In this document: in pieces, positions 24,691-36,709 of the stretch
Position numbering within the stretch: position 1 is the stretch's first letter
Layout: every line of letters starts with the position of its first letter
Source: Escallonia rubra
Lineage: Eukaryota > Streptophyta > Magnoliopsida > Escalloniales > Escalloniaceae
Direction of reading: 5' to 3'
Assembly (NCBI GenBank): GCA_033065855.1
Contig: JAVXUO010002821.1
Coordinates: forward strand, 276,774-340,773
DNA length: 64,000 nt
Notes under the pieces: model-generated
Told to the model about the DNA's origin: nothing
The model's database searches: none
The model's input: only the letters and a program-made list of their open reading frames with translations
Position numbers and translations under genes: made by a program

Positions 24691-25537
24691 TATGGGTGCA
24701 ACTTGGGCCGGACAACCCGTGGACAACCCACAAAAAAACGGGCATAGACTTACTTTTGTAGTGACCATGGTGGATGTGGGCTCAAAATTTTAAGCCCGTA
24801 AAAAATATGAGCTTGACATGGGCAAAGGTTTCTACAAGCCCAACTAGCCCGTCTCACTATTATATATATAAATTACAATACACACACACACATATGTTAC
24901 AATATATTTATTTTATTTCCTTTAGTCATTAAAAATGGTGAATCACATAAGTCTATGCAATCTCAACCGTCAAACTCATAACCCAATAGAATACAATTTC
25001 TTTTTTCTACTTTCTGAACTCTCAGCCCCCACTTCGACAAACTCAAAGCATCAAAGCCAAAGGTACGCTAATATTCTTGTCGTATTTTTCTGAACCAGGC
25101 TGAGCGAGAGTTCCCACTTTTCGTTCATGTTTAGAGATCTTTGAAGACTTTACTTTTCCTACTTTATTTCTTATTATAGGATTAGAGACTCTTGTCTTTT
25201 TCTCTCTCATTTTGTCCCAAATATTTGTTTCCATGCTTATATTTAAGTTCATTTTGAGACTTTAATGTACTTTTTTTCATTATCATGAATAAATATTAGA
25301 GTTAAATGGTTAATAATATGTTTCCAAATCGTTTAAAAAAAAAGTAATTCGTAACCATCGACAACCCGTGGACAGCTCGCGTCCAGCCCGTGTCCACCAA
25401 AATTTTGATGGGCTTGGTGCGGACACATATTATTTAGCACGTAGATGGGCTGGGCTGGATATTGGCACGACTTTTAGAGAGTGGGCTGGTCATGGTCTAA
25501 CCCTTGGGCCGTCCAGCCCGCCCAAGTTGCACCCCTA
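24691..25537. mobile_element. Non-autonomous hAT transposon, 847 bp
   Basis: Left end TATGGGTGCAACTTGGGC and right end, read inward on the opposite strand, TAGGGGTGCAACTTGGGC. An exact 8-bp target duplication, ATAAAAAG, lies at 24,683-24,690 and 25,538-25,545. Subterminal repeats use the words 'gacaacccg', 'gtccagcccg' and 'gggctgg'. No transposase. It sits in the Tat-2 LTR outside the MULE, so it is an independent insertion into that LTR. Confidence 0.92.
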
Positions 25538-26279
25538 ATAAAAAGAGGTCTTGGCCTTTATTCTTAGGGTTCGATTTTTATTGAGTCCAAGAGCTGATTC
25601 TCTTTAGAGCTTGTGTGCCATTTATTTGTGAAGTGACATACTATATCTCTCGAGAAGTCTAGCCACTCAAACTACTCTTAAAACGTCTTTTTGTTTTTTT
25701 GAATCGTGGATTCTATGGAGAACATCCCTGAGTCGTTAAGGCAAGTTATATCGCGAAGTAATCTTTATTAGCTTCCTTAGGGTAGAGATCATATAGATTG
25801 TCATCCCTTCCTTGTAATCGCATTTCATTTCAAAAACAACAAAAATAGTCTCTTTACCTTTCTTATCTAAGTCTAAGTCTCGAAATGTAGATTATTCCCT
25901 TTAGTATCAGAGTCGAACGACAGCGGTTTTGATTCTAGTTAGTCCGACTGGATACGTAGGCAATTTGACCCATGCTGTAGAGTTCAAGCCAAAAATCTCA
26001 AAAATAACTTAGGTTTAGCTTTATCATATTTTTACATGCTACGTGTTTTTAAGGCCATTAATCACTAGAAATGAAGTAGATACTGAAAGGGCGCGGCGGG
26101 TGCCCAACACCTTCCTGTTACGTAACTTAGTCCGTGGATCCCTCTTTTTTCGATAGATCTGTCGTCCATTTGAAATTTTAGAGTCGCGTTTTTTAGGTTT
26201 TTCTTATTTTCTTACCAATTAATAAGATGGCGACTCCTAAGAACTTCTTAGGGAGTTTTTCCGAGGTGGTTCACAACAA

Positions 26280-26298
26280 TGGCAACTCTATTGGGGAC
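26280..26298 (+). promoter_or_regulatory. Tat-2 primer binding site (tRNA-Arg type, decayed)
   Basis: TGGCAACTCTATTGGGGAC, one base after the LTR end. Compared with the usual Tat/Ogre form (TGGCGACTCCACTGGGGA), the changes are G to A once and C to T twice, typical of cytosine deamination on either strand. Confidence 0.75.
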
Positions 26299-26811
26299 TA
26301 TAAACACTAAGAGGACTAGACTTGAAAAGTTTTTGATATTTGGCCCTGTTATTTTTTTGGTATGTATAATATGACATAAATGTTGTATTTGTGCTTTTAT
26401 TTCCATTCCGCACACTCAAGCGCATTTCACCCTGACCCACCCATTCGAGAGCGACAGTTGAAGCCCTTGGTCCTCCTGGGCACAAGGCGAACTTTCGATT
26501 GAGCTCTCAACTCCACGGTCCCATGCTAAAGATTCATCCTGGTTTCTTGGTAAGTATATTGAACGACTAGTATACATATTGGTGATCGCTCATTATTAAT
26601 TTCCAAGTTAAGGGCGGGAGGTATATTGTAGAGTGGAGCCGATATGAGTGACCTTTAGAGCGAAGTTACAAGAAGAAAAACTCGTACCTAGACTATTCAG
26701 TTTCTGCCCTTTATTGGGAGAATACTTGTGTTGGCATATGGCATGTTGGAAAGGAAACCAGCCAACAATATGTAAGCTAAACTGATAATTTCACAAAAAA
26801 TGAGAGACTCT

Positions 26812-27350
26812 GACTAACCAGCCGGTTGTCCACGCTTCCAACCGGACGGTTAGTCAGTATGTGCATTACTTGTAAAAATTTGAAGGTGACTAGTTCATAC
26901 CCTGATCCAATCTATTGACCGACCGGCCGATAACCCACAAGGATGACTTGACGGTTAGTTAGAGTCTTCACCCTCCAGAAAATTTCCCAGAAGCAAAACC
27001 TAACCCCACTGACCAACCGGCCGATTATCTACCCAAATAACTGAACGGCTAGGCACAAACCTCCCCCACCAGAAAATTCTCAGAAAGAACCCTAGCTCCA
27101 CAGCTCAACCAGCCGGTTAGCCACCCAGATGACCAGACGGTTAGTTATAATCTTCACCTCTAGAAAGTTCCTAGAAAAATTCTGAAAAACAAAACCTAGA
27201 CTCATTGACCAACCAAATGGTTTCATTTCCAGATAATTGGACGGTTAGTGAGATCTCATTTCCCAAAAATCCCAGAAAGAGACCCCAAAGCCACTAGTCA
27301 ACCGGCCGATTTTCCTGCTGGATAACCGGACAGTTAGTCAGTCCTCTTTC
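26812..27350 (+). repeat. Leader array of Tat-2: six units of about 95 bp
   Basis: Units start near 26,812, 26,916, 27,010, 27,102, 27,206 and 27,295 (steps 104, 94, 92, 104, 89). Each has a first word like 'gaccaaccggccgat' and, about 35 bases on, a second like 'aaccggacggttagt', related to the first. Text between units ('cagaaa', 'aaacctaac') also recurs. The array lies between primer site and gag and is noncoding. Tat-1 shows relics of the same words at 4.7-5.0 kb. Confidence 0.75.
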
Positions 27351-27532
27351 CCAAAAATCCAAAAAAAAAAACCAAAAATCCAAAAAAATTCCCCTCACTC
27401 CTATTGAGGTATGAGCTAGCCAGCTCAATAATCGGTGGTATGTGAGATTAAGTTTTCGACAATTTTTCGTATACAGCTAAGGCTAAGCGTGGTTGGTATC
27501 GAGACTCATCCGAAAAACTCTCATGAACTCCA

Positions 27533-28832
27533 ATGGCTGAAGAATTCCCACATATCTCTGTCCATATCATCAGTGAACTTTAGAAGGATCTTCAGAATGG
27601 TTTCACTAACCTAGCCAAGCAACAATCTCGAACTACCGAGAAATTGGGTAACCTCAAAAGGGGAGGTATGAGAGAATCAGAGGGGAAGAAAGATGATAAT
27701 AAGAAAGGTTCGAAGTTTGATTCAATGTATGAACAGGAGGAAGAAGAGACAAAACCCATGCTATACCAGAATAGAAAGACAAGTTAGTCACTCTCGAATC
27801 CCAGTTCGCTGGGACAAGGAGAACCGGTGATCCTTTAGACCTCAGTGCCTTGACTGTGAATCCCGAGGAAAGACTATCCCTCAAGTTTAAGATGCTGAAA
27901 ATGGATAAGTTTGGCGGGACCACATATCTTAAGATCCATGTAAGATGTATATGTGAGCTTTGGCCCCATAGGGGTAAATCAGAATCAACTGATACAATTG
28001 TTTCACCGTATTCTCACTGGAACAGCCTCTCGACGGTTCTTTTCTTTAGATGAAACCCGAGTCCGTACTTGAGAAGATGTTGTACAAGTATAATACTGAC
28101 CTAGATATCACCCTGAGAGACTTTGAAACCACGAAGCAAGAGCCGAGAGAGTCAGTTTCATCTTTCATCCTGAGCTAGAGAAATAAGGCAGCTCAGATGG
28201 TGAACCGTCTCATAGAGGAAGAGTAAGTGCACATCGTGAGAGGCAATCTACTGCCAGTCTACCATGACTATATCTTTGTCCACTACCACACATCGTTCAA
28301 GGCTTTCGTGGGATCCCTCATACAGATAGAAGATGCAATAAACAAAATAACTATCTTTCGAGAGTCAAAGTCGTTAGAGGTATATCGAGCTAGCCCAAGG
28401 AGTTCTAATTCACAGCTCAAGCCAGCAATAGCCAACAATATCAATTCCGTGCAAGCACCTTGGGCAGTGCCATGGGAAGCCACTACGGAGCTTAAGAGGA
28501 AATTCACACCTTTGAATGCACCCCAAGGTCTTTGAACAATTATTGAGAAGGATTCTAAGCTTTTGCCTACCCCCACATCAGTAGTGATACTCGAAGGATA
28601 TGATGTTATTGCCTTTTGCGATTATGATCAAGGAAAAGGCCACTCCATAAATAGGTGCATGACGTCAAGACACGCCATACAGGACCTCATCGACAAGGGT
28701 GAAGTTTCCCTCCTGTCAGACCGAATATGTGAAAGAGAACCCTTGCCGCCTCACCGGGTTAACAACATTAATGTCAGCCAGCCAGCCATGGATCTGACCG
28801 TTCTCATTGTTCCAGCAAACCAGCCAGTTTAG
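27533..28832 (+). pseudogene. Tat-2 gag, broken
   Basis: A start at 27,533 opens 'MAEEFPHISVHIISEL', soon followed by a stop. The capsid-like core is at 28,075-28,330, in more than one frame: 'DLDITLRDFETTKQEPRES', 'RNKAAQMVNRL', 'VRGNLLPVYHDY' and 'HYHTSFKAFVGSLIQIEDAI'. The tail at 28,563-28,832 reads 'DYDQGKGHSINRCMTSRHAI', close to the Cys/His region of Tat gags. Many stops and shifts. The same core is found in Tat-1 and, as a short fragment, at 45,110-45,420. Confidence 0.7.
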
Positions 28833-29439
28833 AAGTCAGTGTCTAATTATGATTTTCTGCCACAGTTTTGCGATGTGATTACTTGGGAAGAGTTGATGGA
28901 AGGTGAAACCTTTACCGTAGAAGAAGAATATGATGAAGAAATCGGGTTTACGTTCTGACCCAATGCCAATGTATCCCACTTAACCCGATTAGGCCGAGTA
29001 TACTAGACCCCTCCTCAACCAACCACATCTGACCCTTTATTCTCTAAAGATTATCCTGATGACGAAGTCCTTATACAGTTTAAGAAGACACAAGCCAACA
29101 TTTCCATATGGGGATTACTGTTCGCCTCATACTCTCACCGCCAAACCCTCATCAAATTACTCACCAAAGCCCGCATACCGATCCAGACCCAGCCGGAAGA
29201 CTTGTCCCAAGTGCTAGGGGCTATACATTACTAAAATGTTCTCACCTTTTCTGAGTCTGATTTGCCCAAATCAAGACCAAGCCACAATGACCCACTATAT
29301 ATCACTATGCGAGCACTTAATAAGATAGTTCCGTTAATTTTCATAGAAAATGGTTCTACTCTAAATGTCTGCGCTCTACGCATTGTTCAAGCCCTCGATA
29401 GTGCCCATTAGAGTTTACCCCTTCCAACCAAGTCGTCCA

Positions 29440-30940
29440 AGATTTTGATAACATCTGAAGGGAGTTGATTGGTACAGTGAAGATTCTGATGACTGTGGGT
29501 ACTGCTAGCTTTGTTGTGGAGTTTCAGGTGTTGGATATGCCTGTCGATTTTAGTCTTTTGTTAAGAAGACCTTGGAAACACTTTGTGGGTATAATCCCTT
29601 ACACTGCACCAAAAAGATAAGTTTGTGTTGAATGATGCCATTTTCACTATAATGGGAAATTCGCAGTTGCCTTAAATCAGAAAGGTAGAGAAAGACAGTG
29701 TTCAGGTGCTGTATGATTCTTTAGATATTCTGCTCAGTGGATCAGGATGGATCACCCAGTCTAATGTCTCGAGTATGAGAAAGTTGGTCACGGTAAGAAC
29801 TTCCTCACCTTTGCACCCTACAGCAGTACGACTATGCTTCCCATGTTGAGGATATTCTACTACTTTCCTGGAAAAGGTTTAGGCAGAAACTGTCAGGGAA
29901 TTCCCAGCTTCGTAGATACGGAGAACAAAAAAGACCAGTTCAGCTTAGTATATAAGCCGACCAAAGGAGAAGAAATAAGCTATCTGAATGCTTGCCCAGG
30001 TAAAAAAGGATAAACAAAATGAGAAGCGCATGAGCATAACTAAGATCCCTACTATGAACGGACGCTTCATCAGAGAAGGAGAGAGCATGCCCTTCTATGG
30101 ATTTCCAGAATTATAGTACAATTTTGAGATCGGGAAGTTGGTCAAAGGATAAGAGATATTCTATGGGTTAACGATGAAAAACTGCCAGTACAGACTGAGC
30201 CAGGTACCAAATGAGTCTCAGATTAGATGGATTTGATAGAGCCAGAAGCAATGACAGCATGCTTCATAGACATGTTTATCTCAGTGCTTATTGATGAAGT
30301 GGACGACCAGATCACAAACCCAGCATTCATAATTACTCCAGCACAGGGCGATACTAGAATTGGATGATCGAGTACGAATAACTGATTATGGGAGAAGTTA
30401 CCAAAGGAAGTACTGCTACCAAAGATGCTCTGGAGCCAGAAGACTTGGATGCTTATGTCACCTAAGCCAGTTTAAATCTGCTTACCTACAATATATGTTT
30501 TTTCGGACTGCTTGATTGATAATATAATTGATTTTGATTATCCCTTGGTTGCTGATATAGGTTATGATGAATTAATCAACTCGGTTAATGATGAGCCACG
30601 CCTAATGGACTTAGAAGAGAAATTTTATCTACAGGAAATGGTGAAAGAAATTTAAAATCGAGAATCTAGTCGTGTCCAGCCAGTGGTTGCGAAAACAGTC
30701 AAATTTAACATAGGCTCCCCCAAGAATGTAATAGAGATCAAAATGGGGACTAGCCTAGAGGAGAGAGAAAAAGAAGAGATCACTGCACTTCTCAGGGAAT
30801 TTATCGATGTATTTGCTTGGTCATATTGTGACATGCTCGGTCTGGACCCATCCATCATGGAACACTACCTACCTATCCTACCAAAAGTCAAACATGTTAA
30901 ATAGAAACTCCACAAGTTGAGGCTATAATTAGCTCAGTAA
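29440..30940 (+). pseudogene. Tat-2 pol, truncated: protease region, G-patch, start of RT
   Basis: At 29,446-29,620 the frame 'TVGTASFVVEFQVLDMPVDF' followed by 'LLLRRPWKHFVGIIP' matches the protease-side region of Tat elements. A G-patch motif follows at 29,842-29,935 ('FYYFPGKGLGRNCQGIPSF'), an accessory piece characteristic of Tat/Ogre polyproteins. The run into reverse transcriptase is at 30,683-30,935: 'EEITALLREFIDVFAWSYCD', 'MLGLDPSIMEHYLPILP', 'KLHKLRL'. After about 30,940 the homology ends, so most of RT, RNase H and integrase are missing. Stops are frequent. Confidence 0.7.
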
Positions 30941-32255
30941 CCACGGTTTGTGCTACATTTAGATAGGGGCATCTTCTACTTTGATCCGTGGTGTCCTTCC
31001 CGATTGATTAATGTGTTACTACCTCGTTGATTTTCAGAAATACAAGGACTAGTCGAAAGCTAGATTCCACTTGAACGCTTTGGTGATCTTTAAAAGGTTC
31101 TTTCAGCTTATAGCGGATTTGGCTAGGGTGACTAGGAAACTTATGTGTTTCACTTATTCGTGATAGATATAGAGCCTTTAAACATTCATTGTTGCTTTGA
31201 TATTGTAAACGAAGTTGCAGCATCTATCCCGTGTATTTTGCATGTTCAGGTTTTCAGCTTTATTGCTAATATAGAATGAGGAGCAGGTGGATGGCTAATT
31301 GATTTCCTTCTAGTCCAAACGAAGGACGATGAGTTGGTCTTGATATGTTTGGTGTAATATATCACCTACAAAAGTCAAATGGCAGGTTGTTTGGAAACAT
31401 ATGTGCTTACGATGTGATTTGGGACAAACCGAATATATGCTAATTGCTACAAAATATCCGTAGGTACAGTAATTAGTCTGAACCTCAAAAATTAGTACTG
31501 AGGTAGTACAGTATTTTTAAGTATTGCTGTTTTGACATCCCAAACCCAGAAGTAAGCTGTTCACAAATTCGTACAAGCCCAACACTCGATCATAAATAAC
31601 TATAAACATAAAATAATTTTTCTGATAAATTGCCATTCATGAAAACCAAAAGCCAACCATACAATTTATCACTATAAGTTATATTGCAAACCTACCAACT
31701 GGAATGCAACATCTAAAGAACAATTTACAATTTAGGATTAAAAAAAACCATTCACAAAATAAGATACTTAGTTGAATAATGGTATGCATCTAGTTTTCAC
31801 CTAATTATTAGATGCTATACATCACCATCCAATTATTTAGGAGCCCATAGCATGACATCTTCATTGTCACTGTTATCCTGCAAAGTTTCCACTTAAATAT
31901 CATGTTAGAAGCGAGCATGAATATACTTATGATATTCGATATTAGTATAAATTATAGCAAAAATTGTTCATAAATAAGTAATATGAGCTCGTTGTAGATT
32001 TATACCGATCCACCAACTGCAGATTTCACATACATGTATTTATATTCGTATCAAGACCATTTATTACATGGTTTACCTAATGAAAGCATACCAATTCAAT
32101 CGAGAAAGATCAAAGGTGTCATATACAAATATAATGGAGTAAACGACCCCAAAATTGGAAAAGTGACATATATACTAACTAGGAAACTATCAAGATTAAT
32201 TCTAGAGGAACCAATCTCTCATAGAAGAGCAAGCTAACAAGATTAATTCATCACA
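30941..32255. other. No recognised gene
   Basis: Sequence between the end of Tat-2 homology and the start of copia-1 homology. No LTR, primer site or terminal repeat was recognised. The last 60 bases contain a near-repeat of 'catagaagagcaagc' (about 32,219 and 32,261), just where copia-1 gag begins. A minus-strand block at 31,833-31,877 ends in a stop and is preceded by 'ttgcag', but it is only 15 codons. Confidence 0.4.
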
Positions 32256-32259
32256 ATCT

Positions 32260-33129
32260 TTCATAGAAGAGCAAGCGAAACTAATCTGGGATTCCTTGAA
32301 AACCCGATACTCAATACCCAATAGACCTAGGATCTATAAATTGCGGTCCGATGCGTCTATGATTACACAGGGAGGGGCCTCTGTCATGACCTATTACACG
32401 AAATTACTTGGGATGTGGGATGAATTGTTGACTTTGTCGCCTTTGGAGTCGTGTGGGTGTCCCAAAGGTACTGAAAAAATGAATTGGTATCAAGACTTAC
32501 AGACCTACCAATTTCTCATGGGCCTCGATGACAAGTACACTACTTTGCGTACTCAGATTATAAACATGGACCCGTTTCCCAACATAGACAGAGTCTATGC
32601 CATGGTCATGCAGGAAGAGTCTCACCGGGGCATCACTAGTAGCCGTGACACTACCCCGGCGGTTGGTTTTCACGCCCAAAATAGGCCGCCTACTGCACGG
32701 TCTTCTGGCCTTGTTTCAGCCACTGCAAGGGACCCAGACCGTAAACCTACAGGACGGCCCTGGTGTACGTTTTGTCATCGGGTGGGTCACACACAGGAGA
32801 AATATTATCGCCGCCTTGGTATTGCTCCGCCTACAGGACCTGGTGCAAGGGACCCAGACCGTACACCTACAGGACGGCCCTGGTGCACGTTCTGTCATTG
32901 GGTGGGTCACAGACAGGAGAAATGTTATCGCCGCCTTGGTATTGCTCTGCTTGGTAAGGGGCGAGGGAAGGGTCGTGGATCGCCTGCCATGTCACAGAAT
33001 GTAGTCGGCTCCTCATCTGGCCCACTCCAGGCCTCTGCCGTCACGACACCGAACAACAGCCCTTCTCTCTGCCAGGCACAGGCCGCCGCCACTTCCACTC
33101 TTCCGGGCCTAACACCCAAGCAGATGTAA
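32260..33129 (+). pseudogene. Copia-1 gag, 5'-truncated
   Basis: The frame from about 32,265 starts in the middle of a copia gag (UBN2 type): 'KLIWDSLKTRYS', 'VMTYYTKLLGMWDELLTL', 'YQFLMGLDDKYTTLRTQI'. Two zinc-knuckle copies follow, 'CTFCHRVGHTQEKY' (last Cys replaced by Tyr) and 'CTFCHWVGHRQEKC' (complete CX2CX4HX4C). The frame stays open for 277 residues from 32,296 and then meets TAA at 33,127, beyond which protease continues in the same frame, so this stop is probably a mutated sense codon. N-terminal gag, primer site and 5' LTR were not found. Confidence 0.8.
32725..32964 (+). repeat. Exact-period 120-bp tandem duplication of the copia-1 zinc knuckle
   Basis: Copies start at 32,725 and 32,845, both with 'gcaagggacccagaccgta', and differ at a handful of positions. 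The period of 120 keeps the frame, giving two 40-residue units, each with a CX2CX4H knuckle. Confidence 0.9.
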
Positions 33130-36100
33130 CGCCTCATCATTTTTCTGGAATCCTCTCCTTCGGGTACAGACTCCCTCGTAGGTAAATCTCTGCCTACTAC
33201 ACATACTTGGTTGATTGATAGCGGTGCCTCGCACCATATGACGGGGAACTTGAATTTCTTTTCAAGTATTTGGGATATTCCACCTTTTCCGGTAGGCTTA
33301 TCGGACGATCTTCAAACTAATGCCATCAAAGCAGGCAGTGTCTCCTTGGCAGACGGCATCACTCTTCGCCACGTGCTCTATGTGCCAAACTTAGCTGTTA
33401 ATCTTATTTCTATCTCGTGTTTAGCTACCGACGCTAACTGCTTTGTGGCTTTCTCCCATGATATATGTGTATTGCAGGACCGCACTTCGAAGAGCCCGAT
33501 TGGACTGGGTAAGATGCATCGGGGGGTGTTCGCGTTTCAGCCACTCTCTACTGCTACAATGGCCGCCGTCTCTGAGTCTGAGTCCTTCGAGCTATGGCAT
33601 CGGCGCATGGGGCATTCCTCCAGTCAGCCTCTTATTCATCTTCCTACAGTTTTAGTTGTTTCCCCTTCCCTTAAAACTATTTGTGATGTGGGTTGTCGTG
33701 CAAAGCACACTCGGACTGTTTTTGCTGATAGTACTAGGCGTGCTATGGATATTTTTGGATTGATACATTGTGACATTTGGGGCCCCTATCGGGTAAGCAC
33801 TATTTCTGGTGCAAAATATTTTTTGACAATTGTGGATGACTATAGTAGGGCTGTCTGGGTTTATTTAATGCATGATAAGGGTCAGACTGGTACCTTGCTT
33901 CGAAACTTCTGCAATATGGTCCATACCCAATTTGGCAAACTTGTCAAAATAATTCGGAGCGATAACGGCCATGAATTTGATTCCCAGCCCATGACCCAAT
34001 TCTACAATGATCACGGTATATTACACCCAAACCTCTATGGTCGATACACCCAAACAAAATGGGAGGGTTGAAAGGAAACATCGTCATATTCTAGAGGTCG
34101 CCCGAGCCCTACGTTTTCAAGCCAACCTACCTATTGAGTTTTGGGGGGAATGTGTACTTACCGCTGCTCACCTCATAAACAGTACTCCTTCAGCCATTCT
34201 CAAACACCAAACACCCCATGAACTCCTCTTCCAAAAGGTCCCATCATATTCCCATCTTCGGGTCTTTGGGTGTCTTTGCTATGCTCATACAAAATTTGCA
34301 GACAAATTTGCCCCTAGAAGTAGACGCTGTGTTTTTCTTGGGTATCCCCCGGGCAAGAAAGGTTGGCGGGTATATGATCTTGAAACTAATCAAGTCTTCT
34401 TCTCCCGAGATGTGAAGTTTGAGGAAACCGTCTTCCCATTTACCACATCTCTCGGCCCTTCTCCTACACCCGCGACCACCACTTTCTGCCCAGCATGGGA
34501 CTGTGCCGAACATCTTATGGCATCCCCTCCGGTGATAGGGGGAGACACACCACCAGCGACAGGGGGAGATCCGCCACCCTCACCGGCTGCCACTCCTTCC
34601 CTTGGTCTGTCGGGTATCATTGCGGGTCATGACCCCGAGATCTCCTATCCGGCTTCTCCACTGAGCTCTCCTACTGCTCCATCTCCCACTCTTGGTTGTG
34701 GAAAGTGACAAAAGAAAGCTCCTTCTGTTCTCAAGGACTATGTAGGTCACACTGCTCAAGTTCTTCCCCCCCCTGCATCTTCAACACCCACCAACGGCTC
34801 TAGCGGTCCCAGGTATCCTCTGGCTAATTTTGTATCTTGTAAGTCATTTTCTGCTGCGCACACTCAATTTTTGGATGTAGTTTCTTCTGGCTCTGAGCCA
34901 CGTTCCTACAAGACTGCATCCCATGATCCAAAGTGGCGTGCAGCCATGCGAGCAGAAATTGACGCTCTTTAAGTAAATGGTACCTGGACTATTGAAGACT
35001 TACCTCCTGGCAAGAAGCCCATTGGCTCAAAATGGGTGTACAAAATTAAATTCAACTCTAACGAGTCTATTGAGAGATACAAGGCCCGAGTTGTGGTTCG
35101 AGGGGATACTCAAGTTGAAGGACTTGACTATACCGAGACTTTTGCCCCAGTTGCCAAAATGGTGAGCGTCCGGGTATTCTTAGCAGTCGCAGTTATTAAA
35201 AATTGGGAGCTCCATCAAATGGACATAAACAATGCCTTTCTGCATGGTGATCTCCATGAAGAAGTATATATACGGCCACCTCCGGGGTTCTCTCCCTCTA
35301 GCCCAAATAAGGTTCTCCGTTTGCCCAAATCTCTCTATGGTTTACGACAGTCACTCCGCAACTGGTTTGCAAAGCTCTACACCGCCCTACGTTCTTATGG
35401 CTTTCTTCAGTCCCATGCCGATCACACACTCTTCACCTACCGAAAAGGGGACGTCTTTCTATCTGTCCTTGTGTATGTGGATGATTTAATACTCGCTGGG
35501 AATAACATCACCGCCTGCTCTTCTTTCAAACAGTATCTTAATGACTGCTTTAAGCTCAAAGACCTCGGGCCTCTCAAGTATTTTTTGGGCATCGAAGCAG
35601 CACGTGGACCGCGTGGCCTCTTTCTCTCTCAGCGCAAATATGCACTGGATATCCTCTCTGAATCCGGTTTATCTGCATCCAAGCCCGCTGCATTCCCTAT
35701 AGAACAGAACCACGGTCTTGCTCTTGTTGGCGGTCCTCTCCTTTCCGACCCAGGCCATATCGGTGACTCATTGGTCGCCTTGTCTACCTCACCATCACTA
35801 GGCCTGACATTTGCTATGCGGTCCATGTCTTGTCCCAGTTCATGCAGTCTCCTCGTTCCCAACATTAGGACGCCGCACTTCGGGTTTTACGGTATCTCAA
35901 AGCCGCCCCGGGCCAAGGCTTGTTTTTGCCGGCTGATAGTCCTCTTCAGATCTATGCCTTTTGTGACTCGAACTGGGCCAGCTGCCCACTCACCCGGTGT
36001 TCCGTTACCGGATATTTTGTTTCCTTGGGAAATTCCCCCATTTCATGGCGTACCAAGAAACAGCCGACAGTTTGTCGATCATCTGCTGAGACAGAATACC

Positions 36101-36430
36101 GTTTGATGGCGGTAACCATTTGCGAGCTCACTTGGCTCAAATCTTTTCTTCTCTCTCTTGGCGTTCACCATGATATTCCCATGAGACTCTTCTGTGACAA
36201 TCAAGCGGCATTACATATTGCTTCGAACCCGGTCTTTCATGAATGGACCAAGCACATTGAGATTGACTGTCACTACGTTAGAGAGCAGCTACTTGCCAGC
36301 AACATTAGTACCGCACATGTTCGCACAGCACAGTAGGTCGCCAACATCTTCACTAATGCACTTGGACGTCACCAGTTTTATTATCTTTGCGGCAAGTTGG
36401 GTATTCGAAATCTCCATGCTCCAACTTGAG
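33130..36430 (+). pseudogene. Copia-1 pol: protease, integrase, RT, RNase H; broken
   Basis: Protease is at 33,208 ('WLIDSGASHHMTGN'). Pre-integrase zinc region is at about 33,590 ('LWHRRMGHSS'). The integrase core has 'IHCDIWGPY' and 'IIRSDNGHEF', with the last acidic residue in '[14 protein letters not shown]'. A one-base shift lies near 34,027 between these. TGA at 34,706 and TAA near 34,970 interrupt the linker to RT. RT spans 35,000-35,700 with an intact 'VYVDDLILAGN' at about 35,472. A shift near 35,765 and a TAG near 35,870 precede RNase H ('AFCDSNWASCP', 'CRSSAETEYRLMA', 'LFCDNQAALHI'). A TAG at 36,334 lies just before the end. The domain order (integrase before RT) defines Ty1/copia. 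Not functional. Confidence 0.88.
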
Positions 36431-36709
36431 GGGGAGTATCAATCGGGATTATGCACATGTTAAATAAGTGCTTAACTTTAGAATCTTGATAGCCCATAAC
36501 AAATGTCATGCACATGTTAAATAAGTGCTTAACTTTAGAGTCTTGACAACCCATAACAAACGCCATGATCTATTTTCCTTCCTTCTTGTATAGCTTAAGT
36601 TTTGGGCATAGTTATAGGATTTCCATCTTTACAGCTTCATTTTAGCCCATAGAATTAGTTCTTCAGTGTATATATATAGTGCTACATGTAAATGAGATAC
36701 AGCACAACA
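36428..36709 (+). mobile_element. Copia-1 polypurine tract and 3' LTR
   Basis: GAGGGGGAG at 36,428-36,436 is the polypurine tract that primes plus-strand synthesis. The LTR follows from 36,437 (TA where TG is expected) to about 36,709 ('cacaaca'), roughly 273 bp. Inside is a tandem 57-bp duplication starting at 36,451 and 36,508 ('atgcacatgttaaataagtg'). A TATA-like 'gtatatatatagtg' is at 36,668. No 5' LTR remains for comparison. Confidence 0.7.

Larger units (their letters stand above)
18973..26278 (+). mobile_element. Tat-2 5' LTR, carrying a MULE and a hAT
   Basis: Starts TGTAGACACCCC directly after copy A flanking DNA and ends 'ttcacaaca' before the primer site. Removing the MULE with its 9-bp duplication (5,158 bp) and the hAT with its 8-bp duplication (855 bp) leaves 1,293 bp, close to the 1,323-bp Tat-1 LTR. 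The early bases resume across the MULE ('aattaaataaacaatgggct') as in Tat-1. No 3' LTR was found downstream, so the element is broken. A 'ttattt...tagtgca' region could hold promoter signals, but none is certain. Confidence 0.8.

Noticed and set aside
31833-31877. Possible last exon of a minus-strand gene (DNSDNEDVMLWAPK, stop)
   Set aside because: Only 15 codons, one acceptor-like site, no convincing upstream exon.
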